From contig BSBN01001687.1 of assembly GCA_027924645.1 (NCBI GenBank), forward strand, positions 5,518,001-5,582,000: a DNA stretch of 64,000 bases, in the 5' to 3' direction. Positions 37,078 through 50,085 of this stretch are shown piece by piece (position 1 is the stretch's first letter; every line of letters starts with the position of its first letter). Below the pieces are notes generated by a model. That model had not been told where the DNA came from, ran no database searches, and saw nothing but the letters and a program-made list of their open reading frames with translations. A program made the translations under genes and the position numbers. The stretch is from Cunninghamia lanceolata. Taxonomy: Eukaryota; Streptophyta; Pinopsida; Cupressales; Cupressaceae.

Positions 37078-38172
37078 TTGGGTCGTATTTATGTTCCTAG
37101 TTCTAAGGGTCTTCATACCCTAATTATGTCAAAGGCACATCAGGCACCCTATTCTTCTCATCTGGGTGTCAAGATGATGCATGCAGATCTTTGTCAACTA
37201 TATTTTTGGAGTGGTATGAAGCAGGATATTGCTGATTTTGTGTCAAGATGTCTTGAGTGTCAGAGGGTGAAGGTAGAGCACCAGTACCATGCAGGTCTTT
37301 TGCAGCCCCATCTTGTCCTAGAATGGAAATGGGACATCATCTCTTTGTACTTTATTGTTGGGTTACCTATTTCCTCCCATCGTCATGATGCTATTATGGT
37401 CACTATGGATAGGTTGACGAAGGTAGCTCACTTCTCTCCTATCCGTTCATCTTATAATGCTTCTACGATGGCCAAAGTATTCATGGAGGACATAGTTAGA
37501 TTGCATGGAATTCCTCATAGGATCATCTCCGATAGGGATCCAGTTTTTACTTCAGCTCTTTGGACTTCTTTGCAGCATGCCTTGGGGACGTAGCTAAACT
37601 TTAGTTCGGCTTACCATCTGGAGACTAACGGACAGACTGAGAGGGTAAATCAGGTCCTCAAGGATATGCTTAGGATGTATGTTATGGATTAGTAGAGCTA
37701 TTGGGAGGACTATTTGTATCTAGTGGAGTTTGCTTATAATAATGGATATCACAGCTCTATCAGCATGTCTCCATTTCAGGCTTTGTATGGTCATCCTTGT
37801 CAGACCCCATTGAGTTGGGATCATCTTGAGGGTAGAGTTCTTCTAGGTTTTGATATGCTTAGAGAGATGGAGTAGCAAGTTGAGCAGATTAGAGAGCATT
37901 TGGTGGCAGCGCAAGACAGACAAAAGAAGTATGCAGATGCTCATAGGGTCGATCGACAATTTTTAGTTGGGGATCGAGTGTTCTTGCGTGTGTGACTACA
38001 AAAGAGTCTGATCCATTATGAAAAAGGCTCTAAGCTCGCACCACACTTTATTGGACCATTTGAGGTGTTGGAGTGGAGAGGATCAGTCCTGTCACTTATC
38101 ATCTTGCTTTGCCACCGAGTCTTTCATGCATCCATGATGTGTTTCATGTCTCTGTACTTAGACTCTATTATC
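37078..38172 (+). pseudogene. Gypsy integrase
   Basis: The HHCC zinc domain is present (HQAPYSSHLG...CLECQRVK). In the core the first catalytic Asp is Tyr at 37348-37350 (ISLYFIVGLP), while the second Asp (IISDRDPVFTS) and Glu (NGQTERVNQ) remain. The C-terminal part (SPFQALYG, VGDRVFLRV, KLAPHFIGPFEVLE) frameshifts near 38075 and ends at VLRLYYPD, directly against the truncated LTR. No complete chromodomain is readable. TAG or TGA stops lie near 37594, 37692, 37872 and 37996. Confidence 0.9.
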
Positions 38173-38179
38173 CAGATAT

Positions 38180-41100
38180 TTACATTTAGACATTTTTGAG
38201 ACATGTGGATGATAGACTTCTTACTTATGCTTAGTTATGCTCATCATGGATTATGGATTATTGATGTAGTTGTTGATATTTTGTTACGATCATTATGATG
38301 ACATTGTTGATATTATAGTATATGATGTGTTTTGACATGATCAGTTAATGGTTAAATGATTATGTGGAGTAGAGTTATCATGCTTTATGTGATTGGTTGA
38401 TACCTGATTGTTAGTTAGAGATGTTCATGTTATATGTCATGCTTTCAGTGAAGGGACGGTGTAGTTCTACTCATTATGAACACCCTATTACGCTGCAACT
38501 CCCTATCACAATGTGTTTGTTATATATCTATTTTCTTTCATGCAACACCTTGTTTTGATGTAGGTTGCAGGTACTAGGCATCGACTCCACCTGAACTAGC
38601 AGGTCTGAGCGTGCCTTTACACTAATGGATAATGTGGATAGGAGATAACATGGGGTTCCCTCTATCAACCAATGTCTTCAGTTTGTCGTCATCCATATAT
38701 TTCCAGTCATGGGTGTAGTTGTTGATCATTGGTACTTGTCCTCGGGTGTTGGTAATCTTGTGGTATGTGGTTGTCATCATTGTTAATTGTATGGTTTGAG
38801 TTATTATTGTAGTCTTATAAGATAGAAATCATTTTTTAATAGTGTTGATATTGGATTATTCTGGGTTAATTATTTAATGTGTATTTGATTTTTTTGTTAA
38901 TTGTTATAGTAACAATAATAATAATAAAATAATAATGACAAGTTTAAATAGAATAATAATAGTTAGTTATTTAACAAAAAAAATTAAGAAGATTAAACAA
39001 TTCTTTTTATTGTATTCAAGTTAGTGGATTTTAATAATAATAATGATATTTTTGAATCAATCTTTATTATTTAGTACTATATTGGTTGATTTTATCTGAC
39101 ATAAGAGATATTATTTAAATTTCCATTATTTCACTATTGGAGTAGGGTTGTCAAGAAGTAATTTCCAGATTTAAAAATATTCCAGATAGTGGTGGAAGAA
39201 ATGCATTTAAATTTTGGATAGCGGATGTCAGTTACGGGAGATTGGGGGATATGGGAATTTATTATTCTAGTCTATTTTTGTATTGAAAGGAGTATTTGAG
39301 GGAAGAAAAATTTTGGGAAGAGGGAGGAGGATAGATCTGGGAAAAAGTTTTGCAGGAGAGGAAGGTGAACAGGAGGAGATTGGGGAAAAGAAAAAGAAGA
39401 ATTTGCAGAGGAGAAGAGGAGGAAACAGGTGGAAGATTCGAAAGCTTGAAAGTAATTTTTGGGTATGTCATTATGCACCAACTATCCTATTTACTGTGTT
39501 TGTAGTCTGTGAATTTGTCTTGATTTGCTATAATTTGGTTGATATTTTGCTCTCTGTGTCATTCTTCAACAATATTAAACCTTTTGAAGTTGTTCATTAC
39601 TACATGTAAATATATATCAATGATACTCTATCCTCTCTGATTATGTCTTGAATCTAGTATTCTTTCTATTGCCTTCAATCCATAATAAAATTTAGAGTGT
39701 TATTGCTCATATCCATGCGAACCAAGGAGGTCAACCAAGTCCACTTTTAGATCAATCAATTATGTCAATTGGCCACCATCTTCTAAACCTTTGTGACAAC
39801 AAATATTATAGACATAAGAGAGTCTTTCTTAATCTAACATTTTAAAACATCATTGCAAAACCCAATTTGTGCATGTCGCGCAAATATTGCAATTCGTGAG
39901 AATCCATTTCCAAGGTAAAAAACCACTTTTACATTTCTATCAAGGCATTGGTGACTACTTCAGTCGAGCAAGCCACCTTCAAATTGTGTGTGATGGTTAT
40001 GTATACCCTATTAAGCTTCCATTTATGCATAGACTGACATAACATTATTTAAGGCAGCAGTGCTTGGTTCTAAACTTGTGATTTGCATTTACCTAAGCTG
40101 CATTGTGGCATCCTCATCAAAACCCTATTCTGCAACCTTGTTCTCCGTCAGACCATGTTCCCTGAGGATTTTGGTCAGCGTTTTTCCTTGCCACATGAAG
40201 GCTGCCACTTTTCGCATACATGTCTTTTATGGCACGGCAACATCAAAATCTGAGTCTATTAGATGTCTAACTCATCGAATGTATTACAAAGTCCATATTT
40301 ATGCCGTCTGTTTTGAGAAGAAAAAAAACAATGAAACGTTTGCCCATTGCCAATTGAACCTAGTCACTAGTTGATCAATCCATCTTCTATAACTTTTATC
40401 TTTAAGCATCATCTAATTTTTTCTCTTTACCTGAATCTAGATCTTCTTCTGAGAAATGTTTTTTGATTCGCTTCTTTTGCAATAACCCATTTAATCGTGA
40501 GGTAATACTACATCCTTTGTTCCTGGCATCACCGTATGGCTGAGCTAGCTTGAAACCTTATAAGAAAATTGAATACCAGAAAATCATGTGAAGTCTGAAT
40601 CATTTTTCCCAAATCAATTTCATTATTTTAACATTGGCATCTTTCTATATTCTATTGAAGTTGACTGTTAGGCTGTGTTCCCTCTATAGGTTTCTGGCAG
40701 TTGTTTTTTTAGAATTTCTTATTTTGAGTTCTTTAGCATGGGAATCATTTTTGGGATGATAATTAGTTTTACAAATTTATAATTACTTTATAGTTTATCA
40801 ACATCACGTCTTAAGTGTAGAATAAATAAAACTATTTAGTAATTAAAGCACTAAAGGACTTGTATTAATTTCATTGTGTGCCATGTTAGTCATATCATTT
40901 AAATGTATCAATTTGTTTCTAGATAGAGTCATTACATGCAAGTTAGAAGTTTAACTGTATACCATAGTAGCTCAAGCATTATCATTAGTATTATGGTATG
41001 ATATTAGTATTACTAGTATAAGAATAAAAATAGAATTGGAAATAGTTTCCTAAAGGAAATTGTATGATGGTAGGTAAGAAAGCATGTTGTTAATGTTCTA

Positions 41101-42664
41101 GTTTAGATAACATTCTAGTTAGGTAACACCTCTTAAATCTTAAGGTGTTTAGGATACATTTAGAAGTTCAGTTATATTGTATGCAAGGTATTATGCCACT
41201 TTATATACTAGCTAATAGGTCCATTTAATAATCTCTTTACTTTTAAGCAAGTTAATTGAAAAATTTAAAAAAAAAATAGAATGAAGAATGCTTCTTAGTT
41301 GTTTTGAGTAATAAAATTGATTATCTCTATCCAGAGTAGATGTGCGTATTAGTTAATTTTCTTTTATAGTGATTGAGTCAGGTCAAGGGTTGTTTTGCCT
41401 TTCGCACCCATGGGATTCGTTGGATGAAGTTGTGATCCAAAGGCTTTGTATATGAGTCTTGTAATTGATGAAGGATCCTTGAGACTTGTTATTGATCTCT
41501 GATAATCTGAGGGAAAAATTGAATATTGTTGTGTTAAGTTGCTTTATGGTGGTGGTGCGGGACAACGATGTGAGCTTGGATGAGTTTTGTACAATGTAGC
41601 ATAACATGTGTTGTTCTTGTGAGTTGTCTTTGGGATGTATTTGTTTGGTTGAGACGGGTCTACTAGGTGCAGGTAGGGGAGTGGCTTCCAATGTGGGGCT
41701 GGCACCCGAACTGGTTGTCTGGGTAACCCATTGGAAGTGTTAATCAACTAAAAACCTAATAATTAACCTAGGGGGTAAGGGTAGACTTCACATTAATCAA
41801 GATAAGTATTTTTCCTCCCCCACACCTATAGTGCTAGTTTAGGCTAAGGGTGGGATGAGAGGGTTTGGTTTCCATATGTGTGACCTATGGGGCTGGCACC
41901 TAGAGAGAGGCTGTCAAGGTAACCATAGATGGGGGCTGGTGTCTAGAGAGAGACAGTCAGGGTAACCCATGTAGAACCATGCAATGACACTCCTACCTAC
42001 TGCAATCTAGTTTTCCCTGTTCTCTTGCCTCTGGATGTTTTTTATTGAGTTTAGTCATGTTTGAATATGAAACCTGAGGTAGTCTTGCTTTCACTTGGCC
42101 TTTTTGTTCTTGCTTTTGTCTGGGAACCTCATTGTTATCTCCTAACTCGGGGGGTGGACCTTAGGGTTTCACATGGTCAGGTGGAAGAGCTTAATCCATT
42201 GGTTGTTTTAGGTATCTTGGTTCGTGTCCATGGCAGATGTGCCTTTCCAGTTCCAGTACTACATTTGCAATTCAAAGATTTGAATTATGTTTTCAGAATG
42301 GTGTAGCTATGGTTTATATTTGTAACTTGATGTATCCAGACAAGAAAGCCTTGTATCAATGTAATCTTGTAATTGATCTCATTTGTATTTGTATACACTT
42401 TTGTAAAAGAATTGATGTATTTGACCTATGTTGTAACAAAATTGCCAGTGGACCTTTATAATGTACTATGTAGTAATTGATCTATGTTCAAAATTTCTTA
42501 ATGCAGTCATGTTCCTTAGAGATGTTAGTTGATTAAATGGTTTAAATGATGTGATTAGCTATTACTTTATCTAGTGATTAATGCATTTACTTGTTTCAAA
42601 AAAAAATTGCATTTTATTGCATAGTTTATCCTAACTTTCTAGGGTTGCATGATGGGGCATTACA
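38180..42664 (+). repeat. Gypsy 3' LTR, truncated at its 5' end
   Basis: Homology with the 5' LTR begins at TTTACATTTAGACATTTTTG, so the first ~45 LTR bases, the polypurine tract and the end of pol are deleted. It ends GGGGCATTACA followed by ATGGT. It also lacks the 808-bp block seen in the 5' LTR. Confidence 0.9.
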
Positions 42665-42669
42665 ATGGT

Positions 42670-43668
42670 CATAGAAAACCTAATCAAAATACCAATATAT
42701 CATATAAGGTCATCTTGAATGCATTTTCTTCATAGACGGGCATCTCTTGATTTCCTTATTGGAACTAAATATAATAAATCCATTTACCTAACACATTGGA
42801 TAAGCAATTAGTTTCATGGAGAAATTGAGCCAAAATTCCTTTTAACATTTTGTTAATACCTTAAGACATCTTTCCAAATATCAAACAATCTACTTTGCAC
42901 AACCAACATTGATTTTTCAATTCATTTTCATAGAAGTTGGAGTTTTAATTTCAAATTTTGAATTTGAGATATATAATTTTGGATCGTCAAAGTTGCAAGT
43001 TACATTGATAAATTTGAAATTTTTAGATATTTTTGTTTTCATGTATAAATTAAAATCTTTAGTTAACACATGTATGAAAACAAAATCTCTAAAACTATTA
43101 CACAAGTTTTATGTTATTTCTTTCCTATAAAATTATTGAAACTCTCTTAAATTCACATTTGGAAATTCTTGAAAACTAGTAACATCCTCTAAAAGTATTA
43201 TCAAATGACTAATAGCTATAAATATTTATAGTCGTATTAGTCAAACGCTATGTCAGTGACTTAAATAATATAAATTTATATTATTACCTAATAACACTAT
43301 AAATTTTAATGTTTATCAATTATTTGATAACAACATTGGATGTTGTTACTAGTTTTCACTTTCTCCCAAACTATTTGTATTGATGCAAAGATACATTATT
43401 ATTATGTATACCTGCTAGCACATTCTTGACTATTCAACCATGCAATTTTAGGTATGTAGTGGAAAAAAGCTCAAGAACATGTTACATAAGCTTTGAAGAA
43501 AGCATAGCATATAGATTTTAGGTTTATTCTATTATAGTACCATTGAAATGTATCAACAATTATTCATGTTACTATTAATAGTAGTCAGGTGTATATCTAG
43601 AGTTTATGAATGGAGATCTGTCATGAGCACAATATCATGTATAATAATCATTTGTGTTTAGTCGTAGG
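42670..43668. repeat. Duplicated segment copy I, right part
   Basis: Aligns with 50395-51583 beginning at GAAAACCTAATCAAAATACC. The 43556-43580 stretch preserves the empty site of the LINE insertion found in copy II. No coding domain. Confidence 0.85.
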
Positions 43669-45500
43669 TACAATATATCACGATCTTATTTTATTGTGGT
43701 AGGTTTGGATCTAGATAGTGTAGTACATAAATCTCTATCCATGAACATATCCTCTATCTTTATCTTCCAAATTTCAAAGTTTGTGCCCAAGAACTTCTCC
43801 ATCTCTATCCTTGATGTGCTTTCCATTTTTCTTGCAAGCTCCTTTTATATGCAAATTCCCACTTAATCCAAGATGAGTACAAAAATCCTTGTCCCTAACA
43901 CTTATAATCCAAGGTGATCAAGCTCTAGGATACCAAATGAAAAGAAGCAAAGGTGTGGAATATGCTTCCTACACTAATCTATGAGAGGAGGGATCTGCAA
44001 AAATTAAACTAATCATATAGTTACAAGAAAATAAACACAAAAGTAATATACCATAATACAATGAATTATGCGGGAAAACCCCTTTCGTGAGAAAAACCTC
44101 ATACTCCAAAGAAACGTAATACAATATTTAGTAATCAAAGGTTATAATACACATGTAGAGTCTAAGATTTCATAGGAGTGTCACAAAATAGAGATTTGGA
44201 GTAATCTCAACAGCATAATAGTACTTATAAAACTCACACTAAAAACCTCCGTCCCAAGAACCCAATAAATAGTAGATGCAAAAAATGAAACCATAAAATG
44301 GTAATTAGGAAACCATGAGATAAAACCACCCAAAATGTGGCACCCAAAGGCTAAAATAGCATATTCCTTCCACCTACCATATGCTCATCATAATCCACTC
44401 ACCAACTTGTGTACTCCATTTTGGCTCCATTATCTCTATTCAAAGATGCCTTATGAAATGTCATAGCACACATCATAAGTTGGTCAACAACTGTAAGTCC
44501 CTCTTATATCTCTTTTATGTTTCATAAATGTTTTTACATTTCTAATGTGGAAGGCCCGTCTTTTGAAGGCCATAGCATTTTATTCAAGAGCCTTTTTGGG
44601 TACATTTTTATTTAAATTATAGAACTCAAAGACATCTATCTACCTAGGCATCCCTAGAAGTAACATTTAATTTAACCTAGAATTATTTTGGGAGGATAAA
44701 ATGACTTTTAATGCCCAAATATTGATTTTTATCACATAGCTTGAAAACTACATCTCTTTACAATCTCAACATTAGGATCAAGGTTGAGACACCTTTCCTA
44801 ACATCTTATCCCTATGAAGGAGACACATGGGCAAATCCTATTCATCTGGTCCCTTGGGATTTTTAAATTCTAAAAATATTAAGTTACTCTCTAGGGCCCA
44901 ATTTCTCCTACAAATGTGAGATTTATTACTCTTTGATTTACTTGGTCCCTTTGATTTAGGACATCTTCACTAAACTTTGACATCTATTAGACCTTTTAGT
45001 TTTGAAATTCACCTCTAGACATTTCCAAGGAATCTTATAATGAAAATATTATTAAAAATTGATTTTGTTGGGTTTCCATTCTAGATTTAAAAGATAAGCT
45101 TATGTAATACTTAAAGTATTCTAGTATGAAGATGCATGGTATGCTTATGACTGGTCCATGCTATTGAGGCTTCTTAGAGAAATTAGGAGAGTTTTTCCCA
45201 CCCCTTTCTTCAATGATTGCAAGAATTATATAGTCATACTTGAATTGATTTTAGTTCCAACTATTTCTAAGGGATAATTTTCATGGAATTAAATCCCTTT
45301 TTATAGGAGACATGTTTGCAAGGAAACAACCTTCAATTTTTCTATTATGTTCTCTTCAATTTTAAGTAACCATTTAGGGATTCTTGGGTGTGTTACAATT
45401 TTATCTAGCTCACTAAAAGATGATGGATGTGGGATTTCATTTTATTTTTGACAAAGGTCCTATCTCTTCTTACATAATTTGGAGATACATTCATCTTAAT
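43669..45500 (-). mobile_element. Element H: 5' end of a decayed copia element
   Basis: A minus-strand primer-like site at 43922-43935 (TGGTATCCTAGAGC) follows an LTR-like end at 43938. Below it a short gag-like reading (FLGTNFEIWKIKIEDMF, MDRDLCTTL) runs from about 43870 to 43670, typical of copia gag N-termini. It stops at the boundary of copy I. The presumed LTR extends right to an unknown end. 44448-44990 is repeated at 49533-50085. Confidence 0.55.
44448..44990. repeat. ~550-bp block repeated in copy II
   Basis: Aligns with 49533-50085, from GCCYTATGAAATGTCATA to CTTCACTAAACTTTGAC. Probably part of the element H LTR; no gene is seen. Confidence 0.85.
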
Positions 45501-48170
45501 TATTTCATGTGTGTCATCTATTTCATTAATTTTATTAAAGATTTTATTAAGGAGTGCTTTTTCAATATCATGTAGTTCATATTTGCAATCTTCAAGTTCA
45601 TTTCTACATTTCTTCTTCTTATTTGTCTATGATATTACTCTTATAAATAGGTGTTACATGGCATTTTACAACATTTTCATAATCATTCTCACTTTCATGT
45701 TCATTTTGATTTCCATTTTGTTTTTCATGTACACATTCATTTTAATTTTCATTTATATATTCATATTCACATTCATATTCATTAAAATTTTCAACATTTT
45801 TATTTTCAATATCATGGTTAGTTTAATATTATCAAACATTTATTTAAATTCAACAACTTCATTTTGTGATTGAACATTAAAATATTCAAGTTGTATGTCA
45901 TTTTGGGGTAAAGAAGAACCTTCACCTTCATGTCTACCTACCAAACCTTCTTTTTCTATCCTATTCCTTTCTCTATCTTTTTCTCTAATAGCTTCAATTT
46001 CCTCCACCAAATGTTTCCTCCTTTTCACTTTAAGATAGATACCACTACCCACTACAAATAGAAAACTAATACCTTTATGATTAATAGAATCAAATTTTGT
46101 GTCAATGATCGCAAAATAGTAGAGTTTTGTCTATAATGTGTAGATATCATATTTTTGTTGAGATAAAAGTGTTTGTGGGGGTTGTTGTCATGCCTAAGAT
46201 CACTTGTTGCATGTGACCATAATTGATATCCATTTTACCTTAATAGATATTTGTATCTAAAATGGATATCTATTATGGTAAAACTAAAATCCCTTATTAA
46301 CATATATCCATTACAAACAAATATCTATTCTTCCTACCAAAAACTTATTCCCTCCAATTTTGTCTTGAGAAAACATTGGATTGAGGCTTGGGACTACCAC
46401 ACTTGCATTTTCCATGCTCATCAAGAGTTTACAAGTTTTCATACACTTTTCACAACTTCACTCTTGATGCCAACTTTTTTGAGTCTAAATTTGATAAAAT
46501 AAATAGGGTATATCAAGAACACTGTCATGATTTTAGAAAATATAATATATTCTGGATAATAATTTTAATAGACAATTATTATTTTTCTATAGACACTATG
46601 TCTAAATTCCTAATAGACATAGTAATTGAAAATGTCCATAACTTTTAAATAATTTATCATTTTTTGAATCCAAAAGATGCATCACACTCTATCCTTTGTT
46701 GGTTATGCATCTAAAATAAAAATTTGAATTTCATTTTTCTTGACCAAGCCAAGTTGCTAAAAGAAAATTAATATTTTTAAAACTCATAGTGAAAAATTCA
46801 TAACTAATTATTTACTTTTAAAATATTCACAAAAATATGTATCACATCAACTCATGTGTCCTTTACTTATACTACCTCATTGAAATATCCAATTTACACC
46901 AAATTATTTTTTAAAATTTCTAAAAATAAATAGTATCCCATAAATTACATTCAATTTTATGTAAATTTTGTTTTTACATATTTTTTAAATTGTGTAAATA
47001 ACCTATTTAAATTTTCATGTGAAGTTGTTTAAATTTATTTTTTAACATTTTTATTACCACTTAGAGGTATTGTTTGGAATATCATGATCTCGCACTCAAC
47101 CTTGTGTTTTTTTTGCTTCATCAGACACCAACAACATAATTTTTTATTTTTTCCTTTATAGTTGAGTAGAAAGAACATGCACAAATATTTTGAGTCGCTT
47201 TATGGCTTGTTTGGATATAGATTGAAAAATTTAGAGATTTTGAGTGATTTGATAGAGTTTTAGGTATTTGTTGGTGTTTTATGACAAATTTGAGGGTTTT
47301 GTGTTATCTATCTAGTATTTAGAAATAAACATTGATAATTTTGTAAGTTTAGAGTTACTAGATGTGTGGCCTCTATTTTTCACCATATACATTCCATGGT
47401 CCATAATGCACATATTTAACACATCTTTACTTATTGTTTTACATTCTTTGTGAATGGAGAATGATGCACATTTTAGAAAAATATATTTCTTGTTGTCTAC
47501 ATTTCTTTCCTCACATATTTAAAATACCTTGATGGTAATATATAGTGATGTGTATATCTTGATGTTGATGGTAATACATAGTGATGTGTATATCTTGATG
47601 TTGTTCTATAAAAATATGGAAGATATTGGACAACTAGTAAAATTCCAATTTTTTTTTTCTTCTTCAATTCCATTGACATTACAAATCTAACTATATTAAT
47701 TATCTCTTTGTTCTATATCTAGAAATATATATTATTAAAATTAAAAATTTTAGGGGACATCATCTTAATCAAATAACTAGATTTTCTTTAATTTTAAATG
47801 AATGCTAACCAAACAAGGTAATTTTATTTGTAAAATATTTGTAGAATAGAAGATTGCAAACAAATGCTACTCTACCAAGTGAGTGCATGTAGTATAAAAG
47901 GTTCTCCCTCAATGGTTGTTTTGGAAAGCTATTCAAGCTTCATATGACACTTTGTGGAATAAGTTATCACTTGTAAACTAAAACTTTCCAAGATTTTTTC
48001 AAGGAATTTAATGGAGGATTTGATAAGTTTTCTCAAAAGTGATCACATTTTCATTAGGGACATGATTCTAAAAGCATCATGTTTTTTTGGATCAATAAGT
48101 AGGTTTTCTGTTTGATTAATAAGTAAGAATAAGTCACAAACAATAGGTGAATAAGTTACGTCTTACATTA
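45500..48170. other. AT-rich intergenic sequence without recognised genes
   Basis: 45660-45830 is a simple-sequence run of TTCATATTCATTTT-type words. 46231-46284 is a short palindrome (TTTTACCTTAATAGATAT and its near complement). 46830-46925 is an inverted partner of 16102-16260. 47531-47602 is a 36-bp unit twice in tandem. The open frames here are Phe/Ile-rich by composition and not credible genes. Confidence 0.5.
47531..47602. repeat. 36-bp tandem duplication
   Basis: GATGGTAATAYATAGTGATG... occurs at 47531-47566 and 47567-47602 with one substitution. Confidence 0.9.
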
Positions 48171-48336
48171 TTTGCGCACTAGCCACTAGATTGATCGAGA
48201 ATAAGGCACACGTACTCACCCATGATTAAGATCAAGTACCAAAAACTAAACATCTTATTTGCGCACTAGACACTAGATTGATTGAGAATAAGGCACAACT
48301 ACTCACCCACGATTAAGACCAAAAACTAAACATCTT
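48171..48336. repeat. ~80-87-bp tandem duplication
   Basis: Two units starting TTTGCGCACTAG at 48171 and 48258. The second lacks about 8 bp (ATCAAGTA region). Confidence 0.85.
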
Positions 48337-49532
48337 TTTTCATATATTGTTGTCTCTCTCAAAGAGGTAATTCTCTTTATCAATGACCAATCATATGCAG
48401 CATACACTAGATAAATATAGAGCTAATAAGTCCAATAAACAATTCCTAAGTTTTTTCTTAACTCACTAGTGTATATAGACCAAGAAAGAGTAAAGTTCTT
48501 TCTCTAAGGTACTAGGTTCAAATGATAATAAGAAACTAATAATTCTCATAAATGCATGCCAAATTCCTCTTAAAGCATCAATGAATATAAATCAACCAAT
48601 GGTGAAGAGCTTGATCTGGTCTACTAGGTTCAAACTTGATAAAAGGGTAGAGTCTCTTGGAAGGAGCAATACTCACCATGGAAGTTCCTTGGTAATCTAC
48701 CTTCATTTTCAACAATATGTGATATTTAAGTCTTCTAAAGGATTTAAAAGAAACAAATATTTACATAACTAATATACACATAGATGAACAAGGTAATCAC
48801 AAAGCAATGCCTTGCCTACAAGATCAAGAATATTTTTTAAAATAGTAGAAATAGGGTTAGTTTATTGCATATCTTAACCCCCTGTTTAGAACCATGCTTA
48901 CTTTCAAGAAAATGCATGCTAATACACAAGATTATGTTGCAAATATTTAGAAGTGTCAATAGAACTAGTCATTCGGTAGACAAGAAGGAATTTGGGAACC
49001 TGAGGTCCCTAGATAGTCATAATGAAAGCCCATAATGTACTTCAAATTTCAAAGAAATCAAGATAGCACCAAATCCATAATGCTTCTAAACTATGCATAC
49101 TAATTGAGATATATATGTTTTTAGATTAGACTCTTAGAGTGGTCATTTTATAGAAATAATACTATCCCACATCTTCAAGAGATAAATCAACGAGATATAA
49201 TGCCTCAAAAACTAGATGAAAAGACTATCAAATAGAAGAGATGAGATTAACCACAAATCATGTAAAATGTTTCTAGGTTAGACTCCTCAAGTGGTCATTT
49301 TGTAGAAATAATACTATCTCACATCTTGAAGAGATAAATCAAGTAGATATAAAACCTCAATAAACTATGAAAGGAACATAAAATGGAAGCCATGAGATTA
49401 ACCAAAAATGTAAGTACATATGTAGTAAATACATAACACAATAGAAAAATACTTTGTACACATTTTCTTTTTGATGCTGACAAAGTCATCTCCATCGATG
49501 GAGAACCAACAACCAACAACCAACTTGATCAA

Positions 49533-50085
49533 TGCCCTATGAAATGTCATAACAGACATCATAATTTGGTCAACAAGTGTAACTCCCTCTTATAGCTCTT
49601 TTATGTTTCATAAATGTTTTTACATTTCTAATGTGGAAGGCCCATCTTTTGAAGGCCATAGAATTATATTCAAGAGCCTTTTTGGATACATTTTTACTTA
49701 AATTATAGAACTCAAAGAGATCTATCTACCTAGGCATCCCTAAAAGTAACATTGAAATTAACCTAGAATTATTTTGGGGGACTAAAATGACTTTTAATGC
49801 CCAAATATTGATTTTTTTGTATTACATAGATTGAAAACTACATCTCTTTACATTCTTAATATTAGGAGCAAGGTTGAGACACCTTTCCTAACATCTTATC
49901 CCTATGAAGGAGACACATGACCAAATCCTATTCATCTGGTCCCTTGAAATTTTTAAATTCTAAATAAATCTTAAGTTACTCTCTAGGTCCCAATTTCTCC
50001 TACAAATGTCAGATTTCTTACTCTTTGATTTACTTACTCTTTGATTTACTTGGTCCCTTTGATTTAGGACATCTTCACTAAACTT
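49533..50085. repeat. ~550-bp block inserted in copy II
   Basis: Copy of 44448-44990. The host sequence GACAAAGYCATCTCC... to CCAACTT, about 45-50 bp, is present on both sides (about 49478-49527 and 50084-50134), so the insertion made a long direct duplication of the target. Confidence 0.8.

Larger units (their letters stand above)
22955..42664 (+). mobile_element. Giant-LTR Ty3/gypsy retrotransposon (chromovirus, Tekay/Del-like)
   Basis: 5' LTR 22955-28303, primer site 28306-28318, gag-pol relics 28463-38170, 3' LTR from about 38180 to 42664, all on the plus strand, flanked by the target duplication ATGGT (22950-22954 and 42665-42669). The outer ends form an inverted repeat, TGTARTGCCCC. 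Domain order is gag, protease, RT, RNase H, integrase, the gypsy order. The integrase tail (HDVFHVSVLRLYYPD) and long LTRs suggest the Tekay/Del lineage. gag is interrupted by a nested tandem element (28526-33790). The element is dead: stops, one frameshift in RNase H, two lost catalytic Asp, and a deleted pol-LTR junction. Confidence 0.92.

Noticed and set aside
45511..45873. 120-codon Phe/Ile-rich frame resembling a membrane protein
   Set aside because: Made of TTCATATTCATTTT-type simple sequence; hydrophobicity follows from T-richness.
48171..48336. CRISPR-like direct repeats
   Set aside because: Only two units without unique spacers, in plant nuclear DNA; a simple tandem duplication.
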